Below, in pieces: positions 13,091 to 25,700 of a stretch of 64,000 bases of DNA. Position 1 is the first letter of the stretch, and every line of letters starts with the position of its first letter. The position numbers were made by a program, and so were the translations under genes. The notes beneath the pieces were generated by a model. It saw nothing but the letters and a program-made list of their open reading frames with translations. It ran no database searches and was not told the DNA's origin. The stretch is from Bombus terrestris (lineage: Eukaryota; Arthropoda; Insecta; Hymenoptera; Apidae), in assembly GCF_910591885.1 (NCBI RefSeq), contig NW_025963667.1:1-64000 (forward strand). The letters are read 5' to 3'.

Positions 13091-14840
13091 TCCCACGTTG
13101 TCCCACGTTGTCCCACGTTGTCCCACGTTGTCCCACGTTGTCCCACGTTGTCCCACGTTGTCCCACGTTGTCCCACGGTGTCCAACGATGTCCAACGGTG
13201 TCCAACGGTGTCCCACGGTGTCCAACGGTGTCCCACGTTGTCCCAAGTTGTCCCACGTTGTCCCACGTTGTCCCACGTTGTCCAACGATGTCCAACGGTG
13301 TCCCACGTTGTCCCACGTTGTTCCATGGTTTCCCACGTTGTCCCACGTTGTCCCACGTTGTCCCACGTTGTCCCACGTTGTCCCACGGTGTCCCACGGTG
13401 TCCAACGATGTCCAACGGTGTCCCACGTTGTCCCACGTTGTCCCACGTTGTCCCACGTTGTCCCACGTTGTCCCACGATGTCCCACGTTGTCCCACGTTG
13501 TCCCACGTTGTCTCACGTTGTCCCACGTTGTCCCACGTTGTCCCACGTGGTCCCACGTTGTCCCACGTTGTCCCACGGTGTCCAACGATGTCCAACGGTG
13601 TCCCACGTTGTCCAACGGTGTCCCACGTTGTCCCACGTTGTCCCACGTTGTCCCACGATGTCCCACGTTGTCCCACGTTGTCCCACGTTGTCCCACGTTG
13701 TCCCACGTTGTCCCACGTTGTCCCACGTTCTCCCACGTTGTCCCACGTTGTCCCACGTTGTCCCACGGTGTCCAACGATGTCCAACGGTGTCCCACGTTG
13801 TCCCACGTTGTCCCACGTTGTCCCACGGTGTCCAACGATGTCCAACGGTGTCCAACGGTGTCCCACGGTGTCCAACGGTGTCCCACGTTGTCCCACGTTG
13901 TCCCACGTTGTCCCACGTTGTCCCACGTTGTCCCACGGTGTCCAACGATGTCCAACGGTGTCCCACGTTGTCCAACGGTGTCCCACGTTGTCCCACGTTG
14001 TCCCACGTTGTCCCACGTTGTCCCACGTTGTCCCACGTTGTCCCACGTTGTCCCACGTTGTCCCACGTTGTCCCACGTTGTCCCACGTTGTCCCACGTTG
14101 TCCCACGGTGTCCAACGATGTCCAACGGTGTCCAACGGTGTCCCACGGTGTCCAACGGTGTCCCACGTTGTCCCACGTTGTCCCACGTTGTCCCACGTTG
14201 TCCCACGTTGTCCCACGTTGTCCCACGTTGTCCCACGGTGTCCAACGATGTCCAACGGTGTCCCACGTTGTCCAACGGTGTCCCACGTTGTCCCACGTTG
14301 TCCCACGTTGTCCCACGTTGTCCCACGTTGTCCCACGTTGTCCCACGTTGTCCCACGTTGTCCCACGTTGTCCCACGTTGTCCCACGTTGTCCCACGTTG
14401 TCCCACGTTGTCCCACGTTGTCCCACGGTGTCCAACGATGTCCAACGGTGTCCAACGGTGTCCCACGGTGTCCAACGGTGTCCCACGTTGTCCCACGTTG
14501 TCCCACGTTGTCCCACGTTGTCCCACGTTGTCCCACGTTGTCCAACGATGTCCAACGGTGTCCCACGTTGTCCCACGTTGTTCCATGGTTTCCCACGTTG
14601 TCCCACGTTGTCCCACGTTGTCCCACGTTGTCCCACGTTGTCCCACGTTGTCCCACGTTGTCCCACGTTGTCCCACGTTGTCCCACGTTGTCCCACGTTG
14701 TCCCACGTTGTCCCACGTTGTCCCACGGTGTCCAACGATGTCCAACGGTGTCCAACGGTGTCCCACGGTGTCCAACGGTGTCCCACGTTGTCCCACGTTG
14801 TCCCACGTTGTCCCACGTTGTCCCACGTTGTCCCACGTTG
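13091..14840 (+). repeat. Segmental duplication of about 1.8 kb, copy 1
   Basis: Matches 15071-16650. The offset is 1,980 bp up to about 13800 and 1,810 bp from about 13931, so copy 2 lacks about 170 bp (17 whole units). Shared markers are cccaagttgt at 13241, U6 at 13321 and 14581, and ctcacgttgt at 13511. A private cccacgttct unit lies at 13721. Confidence 0.85.
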
Positions 14841-15070
14841 TCCCACGTTGTCCCACGATGTCCCACGTTGTCCCACGTTGTCCCACGTTGTCCCACGGTG
14901 TCCAACGATGTCCAACGATGTCCAACGATGTCCAACGGTGTCCAACGATGTCCAACGGTGTCCAACGATGTCCAACGATGTCCAACGGTGTCCCACGATG
15001 TCCAACGATGTCCAACGATGTCCAACGGTGTCCAACGGTGTCCAACGGTGTCCCACGGTGTCCAACGGTG
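14841..15070 (+). repeat. Junction segment with U3/U4-rich block
   Basis: Lies between the two copies of the 1.8-kb duplication. A U5 at 14851 is followed by a U3/U4-rich block at 14891-15070 whose order matches 12591-12770 (offset 2,300 bp). Confidence 0.75.
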
Positions 15071-16650
15071 TCCCACGTTGTCCCACGTTGTCCCACGTTG
15101 TCCCACGTTGTCCCACGTTGTCCCACGTTGTCCCACGTTGTCCCACGTTGTCCCACGGTGTCCAACGATGTCCAACGGTGTCCAACGGTGTCCCACGGTG
15201 TCCAACGGTGTCCCACGTTGTCCCAAGTTGTCCCACGTTGTCCCACGTTGTCCCACGTTGTCCAACGATGTCCAACGGTGTCCCACGTTGTCCCACGTTG
15301 TTCCATGGTTTCCCACGTTGTCCCACGTTGTCCCACGTTGTCCCACGTTGTCCCACGTTGTCCCACGGTGTCCCACGGTGTCCAACGATGTCCAACGGTG
15401 TCCCACGTTGTCCCACGTTGTCCCACGTTGTCCCACGTTGTCCCACGTTGTCCCACGATGTCCCACGTTGTCCCACGTTGTCCCACGTTGTCTCACGTTG
15501 TCCCACGTTGTCCCACGTTGTCCCACGTGGTCCCACGTTGTCCCACGTTGTCCCACGGTGTCCAACGATGTCCAACGGTGTCCCACGTTGTCCAACGGTG
15601 TCCCACGTTGTCCCACGTTGTCCCACGTTGTCCCACGATGTCCCACGTTGTCCCACGTTGTCCCACGTTGTCCCACGTTGTCCCACGTTGTCCCACGTTG
15701 TCCCACGTTGTCCCACGTTGTCCCACGTTGTCCCACGTTGTCCCACGGTGTCCAACGATGTCCAACGGTGTCCCACGTTGTCCAACGGTGTCCCACGTTG
15801 TCCCACGTTGTCCCACGTTGTCCCACGTTGTCCCACGTTGTCCCACGTTGTCCCACGTTGTCCCACGTTGTCCCACGTTGTCCCACGTTGTCCCACGTTG
15901 TCCCACGTTGTCCCACGGTGTCCAACGATGTCCAACGGTGTCCAACGGTGTCCCACGGTGTCCAACGGTGTCCCACGTTGTCCCACGTTGTCCCACGTTG
16001 TCCCACGTTGTCCCACGTTGTCCCACGTTGTCCCACGTTGTCCCACGGTGTCCAACGATGTCCAACGGTGTCCCACGTTGTCCAACGGTGTCCCACGTTG
16101 TCCCACGTTGTCCCACGTTGTCCCACGTTGTCCCACGTTGTCCCACGTTGTCCCACGTTGTCCCACGTTGTCCCACGTTGTCCCACGTTGTCCCACGTTG
16201 TCCCACGTTGTCCCACGTTGTCCCACGTTGTCCCACGGTGTCCAACGATGTCCAACGGTGTCCAACGGTGTCCCACGGTGTCCAACGGTGTCCCACGTTG
16301 TCCCACGTTGTCCCACGTTGTCCCACGTTGTCCCACGTTGTCCCACGTTGTCCAACGATGTCCAACGGTGTCCCACGTTGTCCCACGTTGTTCCATGGTT
16401 TCCCACGTTGTCCCACGTTGTCCCACGTTGTCCCACGTTGTCCCACGTTGTCCCACGTTGTCCCACGTTGTCCCACGTTGTCCCACGTTGTCCCACGTTG
16501 TCCCACGTTGTCCCACGTTGTCCCACGTTGTCCCACGGTGTCCAACGATGTCCAACGGTGTCCAACGGTGTCCCACGGTGTCCAACGGTGTCCCACGTTG
16601 TCCCACGTTGTCCCACGTTGTCCCACGTTGTCCCACGTTGTCCCACGTTG
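15071..16650 (+). repeat. Segmental duplication of about 1.8 kb, copy 2 (17 units shorter)
   Basis: Counterpart of 13091-14840: cccaagttgt at 15221, U6 at 15301 and 16391, ctcacgttgt at 15491. The missing stretch corresponds to about 13761-13930 of copy 1 and is a whole number of units, as expected for in-register unequal exchange or slippage. Confidence 0.85.
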
Positions 16651-19600
16651 TCCAACGATGTCCAACGGTGTCCCACGTTGTCCCACGTTGTTCCATGGTT
16701 TCCCACGTTGTCCCACGTTGTCCCACGTTGTCCCACGTTGTCTCACGTTGTCCCACGTTGTCCCACGGTGTCCCACGGTGTCCAACGATGTCCAACGGTG
16801 TCCCACGTTGTCCCACGTTGTCCCACGTTGTCCCACGTTGTCCCACGTTGTCCCACGTTGTCCCACGTTGTCCCACGTTGTCCCACGTTGTCCCACGTTG
16901 TCCCACGTTGTCCCACGTTGTCCCACGTTGTCCCACGTGGTCCCACGTTGTCCCACGTTGTCCCACGGTGTCCAACGATGTCCAACGGTGTCCCACGTTG
17001 TCCAACGGTGTCCCACGTTGTCCCACGTTGTCCCACGTTGTCCCACGTTGTCCCACGATGTCCCACGTTGTCCCACGTTGTCCCACGTTGTCCCACGTTG
17101 TCCCACGTTGTCCCACGTTGTCCCACGTTGTCCCACGTTGTCCCACGGTGTCCAACGATGTCCAACGGTGTCCAACGGTGTCCAACGGTGTCCAACGATG
17201 TCCAACGATGTCCAACGATGTCCAACGGTGTCCAACGATGTCCAACGATGTCCAACGGTGTCCCACGATGTCCAACGATGTCCAACGATGTCCAACGATG
17301 TCCAACGGTGTCCCACGTTGTCCCACGTTGTCCCACGTTGTCCCACGTTGTCCCACGTTGTCCCACGGTGTCCAACGATGTCCAACGGTGTCCCACGTTG
17401 TCCAACGGTGTCCCACGTTGTCCCACGTTGTCCCACGTTGTCCCACGTTGTCCCACGTTGTCCCACGTTGTCCCACGTTGTCCCACGTTGTCCCACGTTG
17501 TCCCACGTTGTCCCACGTTGTCCCACGTTGTCCCACGGTGTCCAACGATGTCCAACGGTGTCCAACGGTGTCCCACGGTGTCCAACGGTGTCCCACGTTG
17601 TCCCACGTTGTCCCACGTGGTCCCACGTTGTCCCACGTTGTCCCACGGTGTCCAACGATGTCCAACGGTGTCCCACGTTGTCCAACGGTGTCCCACGTTG
17701 TCCCACGTTGTCCCACGTTGTCCCACGTTGTCCCACGATGTCCCACGTTGTCCCACGTTGTCCCACGTTGTCCCACGTTGTCCCACGTTGTCCCACGTTG
17801 TCCCACGTTGTCCCACGTTGTCCCACGTTGTCCCACGTTGTCCCACGTTGTCCCACGGTGTCCAACGATGTCCAACGGTGTCCAACGGTGTCCCACGGTG
17901 TCCAACGGTGTCCCACGTTGTCCCACGTTGTCCCACGTTGTCCCACGTTGTCCCACGTTGTCCCACGTTGTCCAACGATGTCCAACGGTGTCCCACGTTG
18001 TCCCACGTTGTTCCATGGTTTCCCACGTTGTCCCACGTTGTCCCACGTTGTCCCACGGTGTCCAACGATGTCCAACGGTGTCCCACGTTGTCCCACGTTG
18101 TCCCACGTTGTCCCACGTTGTCCCACGTTGTCCCACGATGTCCCACGTTGTCCCACGTTGTCCCACGTTGTCCCACGTTGTCCCACGTTGTCCCACGTTG
18201 TCCCACGTTGTCCCACGTTGTCCCACGTTGTCCCACGTTGTCCCACGTTGTCCCACGTTGTCCCACGTTGTCCCACGTTGTCCCACGGTGTCCAACGGTG
18301 TCCAACGATGTCCAACGTTGTCCCACGTTGTCCCACGTTGTCCCACGTTGTCCCACGATGTCCCACGTTGTCCCACGTTGTCCCACGTTGTCCCACGTTG
18401 TCCCACGTTGTCCCACGTTGTCCCACGTTGTCCCACGTTGTCCCACGTTGTCCCACGTTGTCCCACGTTGTCCCACGGTGTCCAACGATGTCCAACGGTG
18501 TCCAACGATGTCCCACGTTGTCCCACGTTGTCCCACGTTGTCCCACGTTGTCCCACGATGTCCCACGTTGTCCCACGTTGTCCCACGTTGTCCCACGTTG
18601 TCCCACGTTGTCCCACGTTATCCCACGTTGTCCCACGTTGTCCCACGTTGTCCCACGTTGTCCCACGTTGTCCCACGGTGTCCAACGATGTCCAACGGTG
18701 TCCAACGGTGTCCCACGGTGTCCAACGGTGTCCAACGATGTCCCACGTTGTCCCACGTTGTGCCACGTTGTCCCACGTTGTCCCACGATGTCCCACGTTG
18801 TCCCACGTTGTCCCACGTTGTCCCACGTTGTCCCACGTTGTCCCACGTTGTCCCACGTTGTCCCACGGTGTCCAACGATGTCCAACGGTGTCCAACGGTG
18901 TCCAACGGTGTCCAACGATGTCCAACGATGTCCAACGGTGTCCCACGTTGTCCCACGTTGTCCCACGTTGTCCCACGTTGTCCCACGATGTCCCACGTTG
19001 TCCAACGGTGTCCAACGGTGTCCAACGATGTCCAACGATGTCCAACGGTGTCCCACGATGTCCAACGATGTCCAACGATGTCCAACGGTGTCCCACGTTG
19101 TCCCACGTTGTCCCACGTTGTCCCACGTTGTCCCACGTTGTCCCACGGTGTCCAACGATGTCCAACGGTGTCCCACGTTGTCCAACGGTGTCCCACGTTG
19201 TCCCACGTTGTCCCACGTTGTCCCACGTTGTCCCACGTTGTCCCACGTTGTCCCACGTTGTCCCACGTTGTCCCACGTTGTCCCACGTTGTCCCACGTTG
19301 TCCCACGTTGTCCCACGGTGTCCAACGATGTCCAACGGTGTCCAACGGTGTCCCACGGTGTCCAACGGTGTCCCACGCTGTCCCACGTTGTCCCACGTTG
19401 TCCCACGTTGTCCCACGTTGTCCCACGTTGTCCAACGATGTCCAACGGTGTCCCACGTTGTCCCACGTTGTTCCATGGTTTCCCACGTTGTCCCACGTTG
19501 TCCCACGTTGTCCCACGTTGTCCCACGGTGTCCCACGGTGTCCAACGATGTCCAACGGTGTCCCACGTTGTCCCACGTTGTCCCACGTTGTCCCACGTTG

Positions 19601-19820
19601 TCCCACGTTGTCCCACGATGTCCCACGTTGTCCCACGTTGTCCCACGTTGTCCCACGTTGTCCCACGTTGTCCCACGTTGTCCCACGTTGTCCCACGTGG
19701 TCCCACGTTGTCCCACGTTGTCCCACGGTGTCCAACGATGTCCAACGGTGTCCCACGTTGTCCAACGGTGTCCCACGTTGTCCCACGTTGTCCCACGTTG
19801 TCCCACGTTGTCCCACGATG
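16651..19820 (+). repeat. Mosaic decamer array
   Basis: Ordinary decamers with U6 at 16691, 18011 and 19471; the first is 300 bp after 16391 and probably a local duplication. U9 units lie at 16931, 17611 and 19691, U3/U4-rich blocks at 17141-17310, 18861-18940 and 19001-19090, and a tcccacgtta unit at 18611. I found no single long partner for the entire segment. Confidence 0.7.
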
Positions 19821-20581
19821 TCCCACGTTGTCCCACGTTGTCCCACGTTGTCCCACGTTGTCCCACGTTGTCCCACGTTGTCCCACGTTGTCCCACGTTG
19901 TCCCACGTTGTCCCACGTTCTCCCACGTTGTCCCACGTTGTCCCACGTTGTCCCACGGTGTCCAACGATGTCCAACGGTGTCCAACGGTGTCCCACGGTG
20001 TCCAACGGTGTCCCACGTTGTCCCACGTTGTCCCACGTTGTCCCACGTTGTCCCACGTTGTCCCACGTTGTCCCACGTTGTCCAACGATGTCCAACGGTG
20101 TCCCACGTTGTCCCACGTTGTTCCATGGTTTCCCACGTTGTCCCACGTTGTCCCACGTTGTCCCACGGTGTCCAACGATGTCCAACGGTGTCCAACGGTG
20201 TCCCACGTTGTCCCACGTTGTCCCACGGTGTCCAACGATGTCCAACGGTGTCCCACGTTGTCCAACGATGTCCCACGGTGTCCCACGTTGTCCCACGTTG
20301 TCCCACGTTGTCCCACGTTGTCCTACGTTGTCGCACGTTGTCCCACGTTGTCCCACGTTGTCCCACGTTGTCCCACGTTGTCCCACGTTGTCCCACGTTG
20401 TCCCACGTTGTCCCACGTTGTCCCACGTTGTCCCACGTTGTCCCACGTTGTCCCACGTTGTCCCACGTTGTCCCACGTTGTCCCACGGTGTCCAACGGTG
20501 TCCAACGATGTCCCACGTTGTCCCACGTTGTCCCACGTTGTCCCACGTTGTCCCACGATGTCCCACGTTGTCCCACGTTGT

Positions 20582-20585
20582 CCCC
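20582..20585 (+). other. Inherited 1-bp insertion (CCC to CCCC) shifting register
   Basis: One 11-bp unit, preceded by U5 U1 U1. The same insertion in the same flank is at 23643-23646, 3,061 bp downstream in the partner HOR copy, so it arose before the duplication. Confidence 0.88.
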
Positions 20586-21010
20586 ACGTTGTCCCACGTT
20601 GTCCCACGTTGTCCCACGTTGTCCCACGTTGTCCCACGTTGTCCCACGTTGTCCCACGGTGTCCAACGATGTCCAACGGTGTCCAGCGATGTCCAACGGT
20701 GTCCCACGTTGTCCCACGTTTTCCCACGTTGTCCCACGTTGTCCCACGGTGTCCAACGATGTCCAACGATGTCCAACGGTGTCCCACGTTGTCCCACGTT
20801 GTTCCATGGTTTCCCACGTTGTCCCACGTTGTCCCACGTTGTCCCACGGTGTCCAACGATGTCCAACGGTGTCCAACGGTGTCCAACGGTGTCCAACGGT
20901 GTCCAACGGTGTCCAACGGTGTCCCACGTTGTCCCACGTTGTCCCACGTTGTCCCACGTTGTCCCACGTTGTCCCACGATGTCCCACGTTGTCCCACGTT
21001 GTCCCACGTT

Positions 21011-21270
21011 GTCCCACGGTGTCCAACGATGTCCAACGGTGTCCCACGTTGTCCAACGGTGTCCCACGTTGTCCCACGTTGTCCCACGTTGTCCCACGTT
21101 GTCCCACGATGTCCCACGTTGTCCCACGTTGTCCCACGTTGTCCCACGGTGTCCAACGATGTCCAACGGTGTCCCACGTTGTCCAACGGTGTCCCACGTT
21201 GTCCCACGTTGTCCCACGTTGTCCCACGTTGTCCCACGATGTCCCACGTTGTCCCACGTTGTCCCACGTT
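21011..21270 (+). repeat. 130-bp tandem duplication (13 units, two copies)
   Basis: The order U2 U3 U4 U1 U4, four U1, U5, three U1 occurs at 21011-21140 and again at 21141-21270. The partner HOR has it once (from 24051), so this is a private, recent gain of exactly 13 units. Confidence 0.88.
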
Positions 21271-22840
21271 GTCCCACGTTGTCCCACGTTGTCCCACGTT
21301 GTCCCACGTTGTCCCACGTTGTCCCACGTTGTCCCACGTTGTCCCACGTTGTCCCACGGTGTCCAACGATGTCCAACGGTGTCCAACGGTGTCCCACGGT
21401 GTCCAACGGTGTCCCACGTTGTCCCACGTTGTCCCACGTTGTCCCACGTTGTCCCACGTTGTCCCACGTTGTCCCACGTTGTCCGACGATGTCCAACGGT
21501 GTCCCACGTTGTCCCACGTTGTTCCATGGTTTCCCACGTTGTCCCACGTTGTCCCACGTTGTCCCACGGTGTCCACCGATGTCCAACGGTGTCCAACGGT
21601 GTCCAACGGTGTCCAATGGTGTCCAACGGTGTCCCACGTTGTCCCACGTTGTCCCACGTTGTCCCACGGTGTCCAACGATGTCCAACGGTGTCCCACATT
21701 GTCCCACGTTGTCCCACGTTGTCCCACGTTGTCCCACGATGTCCCACGTTGTCCCACGTTGTCCCACGTTGTCCCACGTTGTCCCACGTTGTCCCACGTT
21801 GTCCCACGTTGTCCCACGTTGTCCCACGTTGTCCCACGTTGTCCCACGTTGTCCCACGTTGTCCCACGTTGTCCCACGGTGTCCAACGGTGTCCAACGAT
21901 GTCCCACGTTGTCCCACGTTGTCCCACGTTGTCCCACGTTGTCCCACGTTGTCCCACGTTGTCCCACGTTGTCCCACGATGTCCCACGTTGTCCCACGTT
22001 GTCCCACGTTGTCCCACGATGTCCCACGTTGTCCCACGTTGTCCCACGTTGTCCCACGTTGTCCCACGATGTCCCACGTTGTCCCACGTTGTCCCACGTT
22101 GTCCCACGGTGTCCAACGATGTCCAACGGTGTCCAACGGTGTCCCACGGTGTCCAACGGTGTCCCACGTTGTCCCACGTTGTCCCACGTTGTCCCACGTT
22201 GTCCCACGATGTCCCACGTTGTCCCACGTTGTCCCACGTTGTCCCACGTTGTCCCACGTTGTCCCACGTTGTCCCACGTTGTCCCACGTTGTCCCACGGT
22301 GTCCAACGATGTCCAACGGTGTCCAACGGTGTCCAACGGTGTCCAACGATGTCCAACGATGTCCAACGATGTCCAACGATGTCCAACGGTGTCCAACGGT
22401 GTCCAACGGTGTCCAACGGTGTCCCACGTTGTCCCACGTTGTCCCACGTTGTCCCACGTTGTCCCACGTTGTCCCACGTTGTCCCACGTTGTCCCACGTT
22501 GTCCCACGTTGTCCCACGTTGTCCCACGTTGTCCCACGTTGTCCCACGTTGTCCCACGTTGTCCCACGGTGTCCAACGATGTCCAACGGTGTCCAACGGT
22601 GTCCCACGGTGTCCAACGGTGTCCCACGTTGTCCCACGTTGTCCCACGTTGTCCCACGTTGTCCCACGTTGTCCCACGTTGTCCCACGGTGTCCAACGAT
22701 GTCCAACGGTGTCCAACGGTGTCCAACGGTGTCCAACGGTGTCCAACGGTGTCCCACGTTGTCCCACGTTGTCCCACGTTGTCCCACGGTGTCCAACGAT
22801 GTCCAACGGTGTCCCACGTTGTCCCACGTTGTCCCACGAT

Positions 22841-25690
22841 GTCCCACGTTGTCCCACGTTGTCCCACGTTGTCCCACGTTGTCCCACGTTGTCCCACGTT
22901 GTCCCACGTTGTCCCACGTTGTCCCACGTTGTCCCACGTTGTCCCACGTTGTCCCACGTTGTCCCACGTTCTCCCACGTTGTCCCACGTTGTCCCACGTT
23001 GTCCCACGGTGTCCAACGATGTCCAACGGTGTCCAACGGTGTCCCACGGTGTCCAACGGTGTCCCACGTTGTCCCACGTTGTCCCACGTTGTCCCACGTT
23101 GTCCCACGTTGTCCCACGTTGTCCCACGTTGTCCAACGATGTCCAACGGTGTCCCACGTTGTCCCACGTTGTTCCATGGTTTCCCACGTTGTCCCACGTT
23201 GTCCCACGTTGTCCCACGGTGTCCAACGATGTCCAACGGTGTCCAACGGTGTCCCACGTTGTCCCACGTTGTCCCACGGTGTCCAACGATGTCCAACGGT
23301 GTCCCACGTTGTCCAACGATGTCCCACGGTGTCCCACGTTGTCCCACGTTGTCCCACGTTGTCCCACGTTGTCCTACGTTGTCGCACGTTGTCCCACGTT
23401 GTCCCACGTTGTCCCACGTTGTCCCACGTTGTCCCACGTTGTCCCACGTTGTCCCACGTTGTCCCACGTTGTCCCACGTTGTCCCACGTTGTCCCACGTT
23501 GTCCCACGTTGTCCCACGTTGTCCCACGTTGTCCCACGTTGTCCCACGGTGTCCAACGGTGTCCAACGATGTCCCACGTTGTCCCACGTTGTCCCACGTT
23601 GTCCCACGTTGTCCCACGATGTCCCACGTTGTCCCACGTTGTCCCCACGTTGTCCCACGTTGTCCCACGTTGTCCCACGTTGTCCCACGTTGTCCCACGT
23701 TGTCCCACGTTGTCCCACGGTGTCCAACGATGTCCAACGGTGTCCAGCGATGTCCAACGGTGTCCCACGTTGTCCCACGTTTTCCCACGTTGTCCCACGT
23801 TGTCCCACGGTGTCCAACGATGTCCAACGATGTCCAACGGTGTCCCACGTTGTCCCACGTTGTTCCATGGTTTCCCACGTTGTCCCACGTTGTCCCACGT
23901 TGTCCCACGGTGTCCAACGATGTCCAACGGTGTCCAACGGTGTCCAACGGTGTCCAACGGTGTCCCACGTTGTCCCACGTTGTCCCACGTTGTCCCACGT
24001 TGTCCCACGTTGTCCCACGATGTCCCACGTTGTCCCACGTTGTCCCACGTTGTCCCACGGTGTCCAACGATGTCCAACGGTGTCCCACGTTGTCCAACGG
24101 TGTCCCACGTTGTCCCACGTTGTCCCACGTTGTCCCACGTTGTCCCACGATGTCCCACGTTGTCCCACGTTGTCCCACGTTGTCCCACGTTGTCCCACGT
24201 TGTCCCACGTTGTCCCACGTTGTCCCACGTTGTCCCACGTTGTCCCACGTTGTCCCACGTTGTCCCACGGTGTCCAACGATGTCCAACGGTGTCCAACGG
24301 TGTCCCACGGTGTCCAACGGTGTCCCACGTTGTCCCACGTTGTCCCACGTTGTCCCACGTTGTCCCACGTTGTCCCACGTTGTCCCACGTTGTCCGACGA
24401 TGTCCAACGGTGTCCCACGTTGTCCCACGTTGTTCCATGGTTTCCCACGTTGTCCCACGTTGTCCCACGTTGTCCCACGGTGTCCAACGATGTCCAACGG
24501 TGTCCAACGGTGTCCAACGGTGTCCAACGGTGTCCAACGGTGTCCCACGTTGTCCCACGTTGTCCCACGTTGTCCCACGGTGTCCAACGATGTCCAACGG
24601 TGTCCCACATTGTCCCACGTTGTCCCACGTTGTCCCACGTTGTCCCACGTTGTCCCACGATGTCCCACGTTGTCCCACGTTGTCCCACGTTGTCCCACGT
24701 TGTCCCACGTTGTCCCACGTTGTCCCACGTTGTCCCACGTTGTCCCACGTTGTCCCACGTTGTCCCACGTTGTCCCACGTTGTCCCACGTTGTCCCACGG
24801 TGTCCAACGGTGTCCAACGATGTCCCACGTTGTCCCACGTTGTCCCACGTTGTCCCACGTTGTCCCACGTTGTCCCACGTTGTCCCACGTTGTCCCACGA
24901 TGTCCCACGTTGTCCCACGTTGTCCCACGTTGTCCCACGATGTCCCACGTTGTCCCACGTTGTCCCACGGTGTCCAACGATGTCCAACGGTGTCCAACGG
25001 TGTCCCACGGTGTCCAACGGTGTCCCACGTTGTCCCACGTTGTCCCACGTTGTCCCACGTTGTCCCACGTTGTCCCACGATGTCCCACGTTGTCCCACGT
25101 TGTCCCACGTTGTCCCACGTTGTCCCACGTTGTCCCACGTTGTCCCACGTTGTCCCACGTTGTCCCACGGTGTCCAACGATGTCCAACGGTGTCCAACGG
25201 TGTCCAACGGTGTCCAACGATGTCCAACGATGTCCAACGATGTCCAACGATGTCCAACGGTGTCCAACGGTGTCCCACGGTGTCCAACGGTGTCCCACGT
25301 TGTCCCACGTTGTCCCACGTTGTCCCACGTTGTCCCACGTTGTCCCACGTTGTCCCATGTTGTCCCACGTTGTCCCACGTTGTCCCACGTTGTCCCACGT
25401 TGTCCCACGTTGTCCCACGTTGTCCCACGTTGTCCCACGGTGTCCAACGATGTCCAACGGTGTCCAACGGTGTCCCACGGTGTCCAACGGTGTCCCACGT
25501 TGTCCCACGTTGTCCCACGTTGTCCCACGTTGTCCCACGTTGTCCCACGTTGTCCCACGGTGTCCAACGATGTCCAACGGTGTCCAACGGTGTCCAACGG
25601 TGTCCAACGGTGTCCAACGGTGTCCCACGTTGTCCCACGTTGTCCCACGTTGTCCCACGGTGTCCAACGATGTCCAACGGTGTCCCACGT
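22841..25690 (+). repeat. HOR of about 3.05 kb, copy 2 (middle family)
   Basis: Repeats 19821-22830: cccacgttct at 22971, U6 at 23172, cctacgttgt and cgcacgttgt near 23371 and 23381, the CCCC insertion at 23643-23646, U6 at 23863 and 24433, cccacattgt near 24601, and the U3/U4 block at 25161-25290. A private CpG-loss unit cccatgttgt lies at 25351. The match ends near 25690, just before a cctacg unit at 25701. Confidence 0.88.
23643..23646 (+). other. Inherited 1-bp insertion, second copy
   Basis: CCCC in place of CCC. It is the counterpart of 20582-20585 and the last register shift in the window; from here to 64000 every unit is exactly 10 bp. Confidence 0.88.
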
Positions 25691-25700
25691 TGTCCCACGT

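Larger units (their letters stand above)
19821..22830 (+). repeat. HOR of about 3.05 kb, copy 1 (middle family)
   Basis: Paired with 22841-25690. Markers in order: cccacgttct at 19911, U6 at 20121, adjacent cctacgttgt and cgcacgttgt at 20321 and 20331, a CCCC insertion at 20582-20585, U7 near 20681, U6 at 20802, ccgacgatgt near 21482, U6 at 21522, cccacattgt near 21691, and the U3/U4 block at 22291-22420. The first border is inside a U1 run and cannot be fixed precisely. This copy has an extra 130-bp tandem duplication and two extra U4 units compared with copy 2. Confidence 0.88.
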
